Assembly: GCA_027021325.1 (NCBI GenBank)
Contig: JALUUN010000296.1
Coordinates: 1 to 10,969 of the forward strand
From: Planctomycetota bacterium
GTDB lineage: Bacteria > Planctomycetota > UBA1135
Reading direction: 5' to 3'
DNA length: 10,969 nucleotides
Positions within the stretch are counted from its first letter, which is position 1. Every line of letters begins with the position of its first letter. A program made the position numbers and the translations under genes. This document shows positions 7,091 through 10,969 of the stretch, in pieces. Under the pieces are notes generated by a model. It saw nothing but the letters and a program-made list of their open reading frames with translations. It was not told the DNA's origin and ran no database searches.

Positions 7091-7860
7091 AGAAAGCCCT
7101 CCTCCTGATTCCAGCCCTGGGGGGCCTTGGACTGGCCGCACTCCCCTTCGCGCCGCCTGAATCCTTGCCGCCGCAGCTGCGTGGGGTGGCGGGTCGGATC
7201 GCTGTGCTCCTGGGCAGGCCCGGACCGGGGGAGGTCCCGGAGTCGCCTCCCGGCGAGTCCCTCCAGCCTCGGGCTGAGGACCTGCCTTCCCTGGATGCTG
7301 CTGGAGATCGGGATGCCGAGCGCGGGGGAGATCGTCCGGAGACGGCTGCCGCCGGCTCCGGGGCAGGCCATTCGCCGGAGGCGGGAGTTGCGGCTCCCGA
7401 GGAGGAGCCCGTCGAGGAGGACAGCCTGACAGCCGCCCTGGCCGAGTCACTCCAGGCACTTGAGGCCCTGCGGGGCGCCGGGGAGGAGCCGCAGGTTCTG
7501 GAGGAGGAATGGGGCCGCTGGTCAGCAGGGACCGGTCCCTCGGAGCACGAGCGTCTGGAGGCCTTCCTGGCGGAGTTCCCGCTGCATGCTCTCTGCCGGA
7601 GCGGGGACCGTGGACTCGCGATGTTCGGCGGCCACATTCTTCGGCCCGGGGATCTCCTGCCCGGCTTGGAAGCTGTGATCGTGCGCATTGATCCAGACCG
7701 GGTGGTTCTCGAGCTGGAGGGGGAGGAAATCCCGCTCGGGTTGCCGCCGGTCCTCCCCCGGCCGCCGGAGGTTCCTTCCCGGGATTCCTCCGGACAGCAG
7801 AGCGTGGGCGCCGCCTCCACGCAGCCTTCCCCTTCGAGCGGGCCTGATTCGACCCCCTGA
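7087..7860 (+). CDS. GspB/PilP/GspC-HR-like periplasmic linker protein
   Basis: Inner-membrane-anchored protein of 257 residues. Residues 3-22 (KALLLIPALGGLGLAALPFA) are a membrane anchor. Residues about 25-115 form a Pro/Gly/Glu-rich linker expected to span the periplasm. A helical segment follows (about 115-150), then a compact beta domain at about 164-222 around FGGHILRPGDLLPGLEAVIV and RVVLELEGEEIPLGL. That G-x-x-x-x-x-GD-x-L-PG...I-x-x-D-x-V-x-L...G-x-E-x-x-L layout is the one shared by GspB C-terminal, PilP and GspC HR domains, which bind the secretin N0 domain. The C-terminal 35 residues are a Pro/Ser-rich tail. No lipobox is present, unlike many PilP. The ATG lacks a Shine-Dalgarno site and relies on coupling. 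Which of the three families fits best is uncertain; MshK-like is also possible by position. Confidence 0.65.
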   Translation: MKKALLLIPALGGLGLAALPFAPPESLPPQLRGVAGRIAVLLGRPGPGEVPESPPGESLQPRAEDLPSLDAAGDRDAERGGDRPETAAAGSGAGHSPEAGVAAPEEEPVEEDSLTAALAESLQALEALRGAGEEPQVLEEEWGRWSAGTGPSEHERLEAFLAEFPLHALCRSGDRGLAMFGGHILRPGDLLPGLEAVIVRIDPDRVVLELEGEEIPLGLPPVLPRPPEVPSRDSSGQQSVGAASTQPSPSSGPDSTP

Positions 7861-7882
7861 TCCCTGGATTCGCCCTGAACCG

Positions 7883-9346
7883 ATGGTCTCCTGCTTCCGT
7901 CCCCTGGGTCTGGTCCCGGGCCTGACCTTCCTCGTCGCCCTCGGGCTTTCCTGCACGGTCCTCGAACCCACGCTCAGGGAACGTGCGGATCCGGAGGCGC
8001 CTCTGGGTCAGGAAAGGCCGAGGGTGAAGCGCTCCCTCCTGGAGGAACATCCCTCCCTGCTGCCGCCCCCGGCGCGGACTCCTCCTGCACTTCCTCCTTC
8101 GTCCGGTCTGGAGGAACCGGAGTGGCCGGACTTCGGCTCCGACCAACGGGTCTCTCTGGAACTCCGCAACCAGAGTCTGGTCCACGCCATCCAGTTCCTG
8201 GCGGCAGAGGCTGGAGTGAACATCTACCTGGATCCCGACCTGGACCGGACAGTCAACGCGTCCTTTCCGGACACGACTCCCGGGGCGGCCCTGGAGGCCC
8301 TGCTCAGGCGGAACGGGTTGCGCCTTCGTGAAGACCCTCCAGGTATCTATTGGGTCGAGCCAGCCGACGGCTCCGAGATCCGGACGGTCAGTTTCCAGGT
8401 CCAGAACATGGACCTGGAACAGCATGCCGAACGCTTGAAGGAACTTGTCGAAGAGAGCACCGACGTGGTCGTGGACGCCTCCAACAACCTCGTGGTTGTG
8501 CGCGGCCCGCGCCGGGATCTCGAAGTCATTCAGGAGTATCTGAACTCTGCGGACAGACTGCAGAAGCAGGTCCTCATCGAGGTCCGCATCGTGGAAGCGC
8601 GTCTGGACGAGTCCTTCCAGCTGGGCATCACCGCGGCCCTGGCGGGGGACGACTTGAATGACCATGCGGCTTCTCTGCTGCAGGAGCTTGGCGTCCCGCG
8701 GAACGACATCCAGTTCGTGTTCCAGTCCGAGACGGGCTCGATTGACGCGACCATCCAGGCTCTCAGCGAATACGTCGGCCTGAATCTGGTCAGTTCGCCC
8801 CGGATCCTGACCACCAGCAACAAGGAGGCGGTGATCAAGGTGGTCCGGGAGATTCCCTACATCAACATTACGTCGGTCACCCAGGGGACTTCGGGAGGGA
8901 TCGGCACTCAGGTGACCCAGGAAGTGCAGTTCAAGGAAGCGGGCATCACCCTTACCGTCACGCCTGTGGTCCAGGAGGGTGGTGTGGTTTCCATCACGAT
9001 CGACCAGGAGTTCAGCGAGGTGATTGATACCTTCCAGGACATCCCGGTCATCGACAACCGGCAGATGCAGTCGCGCTTCCTTGTGCCGGACCGAGGCACC
9101 ATTGTTCTCGGAGGCCTGATGCAGGAGCGGACTGTCGAGACGGACACGGGGATCCCGGTGCTCATGGATCTTCCACTCCTGGGCCGCCTGTTTCGGAGCG
9201 ACGAGGATTTTCGCGAGAAGCGGGAGCTCCTGGTGTTCATCACTCCCTATGTTGTGGATCCTGAGGACGCCGGATTGTTGAGTGGTGCAGTCCGGGACCT
9301 CTATGAGCAGCGCATCCGCCAGCAGGGGCTGGTCGAGGAGGAGTGA
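7883..9346 (+). CDS. Secretin (PilQ/MshL/GspD superfamily), short N0-N1 form
   Basis: Outer-membrane channel protein of 487 residues. Residues 1-23 are a signal sequence ending at C24 in LVALGLSC. Gly at -3 makes this only a weak lipobox, so lipidation is uncertain. A Pro-rich linker (about 45-85) leads to an STN/N0 domain (about 90-155, with LVHAIQFLAAEAGVNIYLDPDL), then one N1/NolW-type domain (about 166-232, VVVDASNNLVVVRGPRRDLEV region). The secretin barrel module (about 235-465) contains SSPRILTTSNKEAVIKV, the VQFKEAGITLTVTPVV gate region and the hallmark IPVLMDLPLLGRLF (424-437) with RELLVFITPYVV. It lacks the N2-N3 repeats of classical GspD and any AMIN domain of PilQ, and so resembles MshL in size. 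Start ATG 7883 begins the signal peptide; the frame is open upstream but overlaps the previous gene. It lies 22 nt after that gene, with no good Shine-Dalgarno site. Confidence 0.9.
   Translation: MVSCFRPLGLVPGLTFLVALGLSCTVLEPTLRERADPEAPLGQERPRVKRSLLEEHPSLLPPPARTPPALPPSSGLEEPEWPDFGSDQRVSLELRNQSLVHAIQFLAAEAGVNIYLDPDLDRTVNASFPDTTPGAALEALLRRNGLRLREDPPGIYWVEPADGSEIRTVSFQVQNMDLEQHAERLKELVEESTDVVVDASNNLVVVRGPRRDLEVIQEYLNSADRLQKQVLIEVRIVEARLDESFQLGITAALAGDDLNDHAASLLQELGVPRNDIQFVFQSETGSIDATIQALSEYVGLNLVSSPRILTTSNKEAVIKVVREIPYINITSVTQGTSGGIGTQVTQEVQFKEAGITLTVTPVVQEGGVVSITIDQEFSEVIDTFQDIPVIDNRQMQSRFLVPDRGTIVLGGLMQERTVETDTGIPVLMDLPLLGRLFRSDEDFREKRELLVFITPYVVDPEDAGLLSGAVRDLYEQRIRQQGLVEEE
9335..9343 (+). 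promoter_or_regulatory. Strong purine-rich ribosome binding site of the ATPase gene, inside the secretin 3' end
   Basis: GAGGAGGAG encodes the last Glu codons of the secretin and sits 4-12 nt before the ATPase ATG. It supports initiation at 9348 and is the best Shine-Dalgarno site in the operon. Confidence 0.6.
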
Positions 9347-9347
9347 G

Positions 9348-10969
9348 ATGGCCCAGGAACGCACGCATGCCCGCCTCGGAGAGCGGCTGGTCGCCTCTGG
9401 CCTGCTCAGCCGAGAACACCTCGAGATCGCCTTGGCCGAACAGGCTCGGACCGGTCTCCGGCTCGGACGTATCCTGCGCAAGCATGGCTTCGTCGAGGAG
9501 GAAGCCATCGCCCGGATCGAGGCCGAGGACCTGGATCTGCCCTTCGCCCACGCAGAAGAGCTCCAGGTTGAACCTTCTGTGCTTTCGACCTTCGACCGGG
9601 ACTTTGTGATCGAGACCGGCGCCTTCCCTCTCCGCTTCGAGGGAGAAGACCTGTTCGTCGCCACGACGCGTCCCGGTGATCCTGAGAGTCTCGCGCGGCT
9701 CCGGGAACGCTATTCCGTTCCCTTGAGTCTCATTGTCACGACCTGGGGAGACATCGAAACCCTTCTCAAGGAGCATCTGGCCTCTTCCTCGGGGCGGGTG
9801 GAGGAAATCCTCGCGAATGTCGACCGTGACAGCACCCTCGAGAGCCTGCCCATCGAAGAGGCCGTGGACGCTCTCCTAGGGGACGCTGTGCGCCAGGGAG
9901 CCACGGACATCCACATCGAGCCCGAGGAGGACCTCACTCGCGTACGGTTGCGCGTGGACGGCTGCCTGTTCCCGGCCGTCAACCTCCCGAAGGCCATGAG
10001 CGACGGCGTTCTGTCTCGTCTCAAGGTTCTTTCCCGCCTGGACATCGCGGAGAGGAGAAGGCCCCAGGATGGGCGGATGCGGATCGTAGTGGACGGCCAG
10101 GATGTAGACCTCCGGGTGAGCATTATGCCTGCGGGAGCAGGCGAGAACGCCGTTCTCCGGGTCCTGGGGAGGACCTCGGGAGTCCTGCGCCTGGGCCAGC
10201 TCGGGATCTCCGGTGACGTCCAGGCGGCCTTGCGCCGGGTGGTCGACCGGTCCCATGGGCTGTTCCTTGTGACCGGCCCCACCGGGAGTGGCAAGAGTAC
10301 GACCCTCTACGCCTTGCTTGCCGAGATCGACGCCATCACGCGCAAGGTCGCGACCATCGAGGACCCAATCGAGTACAGGCTTCCCTTCATCCGACAGAGC
10401 CAGGTGGACCGGGCTATCGGTTTTGATTTCCAATCCGGCCTTCGGGCACTCCTGCGCCAGGATCCCGATGTCATCCTGGTGGGGGAGATCCGGGACTCTG
10501 AGACGGCGGATCTAGCGATCAAGGCCTCCATGACGGGCCATCTGGTCCTCACGACCTTGCACACCAACAGCTCCATCGGTGCACTTCCGCGGCTGGTGGA
10601 TCTTGGCATCGAGCCCTACCTGGTCGAAGATTCTCTCATTGGCGTACTGGCTCAACGGCTGGTCCGCAAGGTCTGTGTTCGCTGTGCGCGCAAGATGCCG
10701 GCTACCGAGGCCGAGTCCGCTTGGCTGAGGGAGCCACCGGACCACCTCCTCCGCGGTGAGGGTTGTGAGCGATGCAAGGGCACCGGTTACAGCGGTCGGC
10801 TGGCCCTCTCGGAATTGTTCCTCCCCGACGACTCGATGACCGAGCTCTTGCGCTCCGGTGCCAGCCCGGACCGTCTCCTGGAGGCGGCGCGGGCGGTCGG
10901 CTTTCGTAGCCTCGAAGAGGACGGGCGCCGCAAGGTCCTGCAAGGCCTGACCACCATGGAGGAGGTCGA
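9348..10969 (+). CDS. GspE/PilB/MshE-type secretion ATPase with N-terminal MshEN domain, 3' end cut by window
   Basis: Cytoplasmic hexameric ATPase that powers pilin or pseudopilin assembly. 540 codons are present and probably only a few residues are missing. Residues 9-32 match every fixed position of the 24-residue MshEN c-di-GMP motif (RLG...Q32). A second copy at 38-61 is degenerate, with R44, E58 and D61 at consensus hydrophobic, Leu and Gln positions, followed by the usual LPF. Next are the N2 domain with EEAVDALLGDAVRQGATDIH (about 166-190), Walker A GPTGSGKST (310-318), the Asp-box region (TIEDPIEYRL), Walker B DVILVGEIRD (374-383, catalytic E380), the His box (MTGHLVLTTLHTN) and the zinc-binding tetracysteine C443-x2-C446 and C473-x2-C476. 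These last place it among assembly, not PilT retraction, ATPases. A strong GAGGAGGAG (9335-9343) precedes the ATG, which is 1 nt after the secretin stop. Confidence 0.95.
   Translation, partial: MAQERTHARLGERLVASGLLSREHLEIALAEQARTGLRLGRILRKHGFVEEEAIARIEAEDLDLPFAHAEELQVEPSVLSTFDRDFVIETGAFPLRFEGEDLFVATTRPGDPESLARLRERYSVPLSLIVTTWGDIETLLKEHLASSSGRVEEILANVDRDSTLESLPIEEAVDALLGDAVRQGATDIHIEPEEDLTRVRLRVDGCLFPAVNLPKAMSDGVLSRLKVLSRLDIAERRRPQDGRMRIVVDGQDVDLRVSIMPAGAGENAVLRVLGRTSGVLRLGQLGISGDVQAALRRVVDRSHGLFLVTGPTGSGKSTTLYALLAEIDAITRKVATIEDPIEYRLPFIRQSQVDRAIGFDFQSGLRALLRQDPDVILVGEIRDSETADLAIKASMTGHLVLTTLHTNSSIGALPRLVDLGIEPYLVEDSLIGVLAQRLVRKVCVRCARKMPATEAESAWLREPPDHLLRGEGCERCKGTGYSGRLALSELFLPDDSMTELLRSGASPDRLLEAARAVGFRSLEEDGRRKVLQGLTTMEEV

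Noticed and set aside
6407..9664. 1085-codon open frame on the minus strand opposite the PilO-like, PilP-like, secretin and ATPase genes
   Set aside because: It has no recognisable domain, is rich in Arg/Pro/Gly/Ser of a shadow frame, and covers four well-supported plus-strand genes. Long antisense frames are expected at this GC content.

Overview
The window is a very GC-rich stretch (by eye well over 60% G+C) from a Gram-negative-type (diderm) bacterium. It encodes an outer-membrane secretin, an outer-membrane barrel fragment and proteins with signal peptides. TTG and ATG starts, ATGA stop/start overlaps and ordinary TGA stops are used. I cannot fix the phylum. The mix (high GC, Tdh-Kbl pair, choice-of-anchor V CxxCH protein, hybrid type II secretion/type IV pilus locus) would suit Planctomycetota, Myxococcota, Acidobacteriota or a candidate phylum, but that is inference only.

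Layout. Positions 1-359 (minus) hold the 5' part of an outer-membrane beta-barrel gene, cut by the window edge. A convincing signal peptide is separated from the mature part, in the same frame, by a 42-45 nt segment with two TGA stops and a perfect hairpin. Positions 432-2722 (plus) are a translationally coupled tdh-kbl operon, which converts threonine through 2-amino-3-ketobutyrate to glycine and acetyl-CoA. Positions 2732-3649 (minus) encode a secreted choice-of-anchor V/Reeler-like protein with one CxxCH haem-attachment motif. Its divergent neighbour at 3770-4174 (plus) is a truncated haemoglobin.

Positions 4249-10969 are a secretion/pilus assembly locus. A GspG/type IV pilin-like subunit lies on the minus strand. 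It is divergent from a tight plus-strand operon: a fused PilM-PilN (GspL/MshI-type) protein, a PilO/GspM-like protein, a GspB/PilP/GspC-HR-like protein, a short secretin with only N0 and N1 domains before the barrel, and a PilB/GspE/MshE-type ATPase cut at the window end. The order I-J-K-L-E resembles the MSHA pilus biogenesis module more than classical T2SS. The ATPase starts with an MshEN domain whose first c-di-GMP motif is perfect and whose second is degenerate. The platform protein (GspF/PilC), other pseudopilins and the prepilin peptidase are not in view and may lie beyond position 10969.

There is no gene-free stretch above 300 bases. No tRNA, rRNA, CRISPR array, IS element or integrase was seen. 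The most unusual places are the interrupted signal peptide at 252-299, the inverted-repeat-rich divergent leader at 4783-4949, and the half-degenerate MshEN domain.
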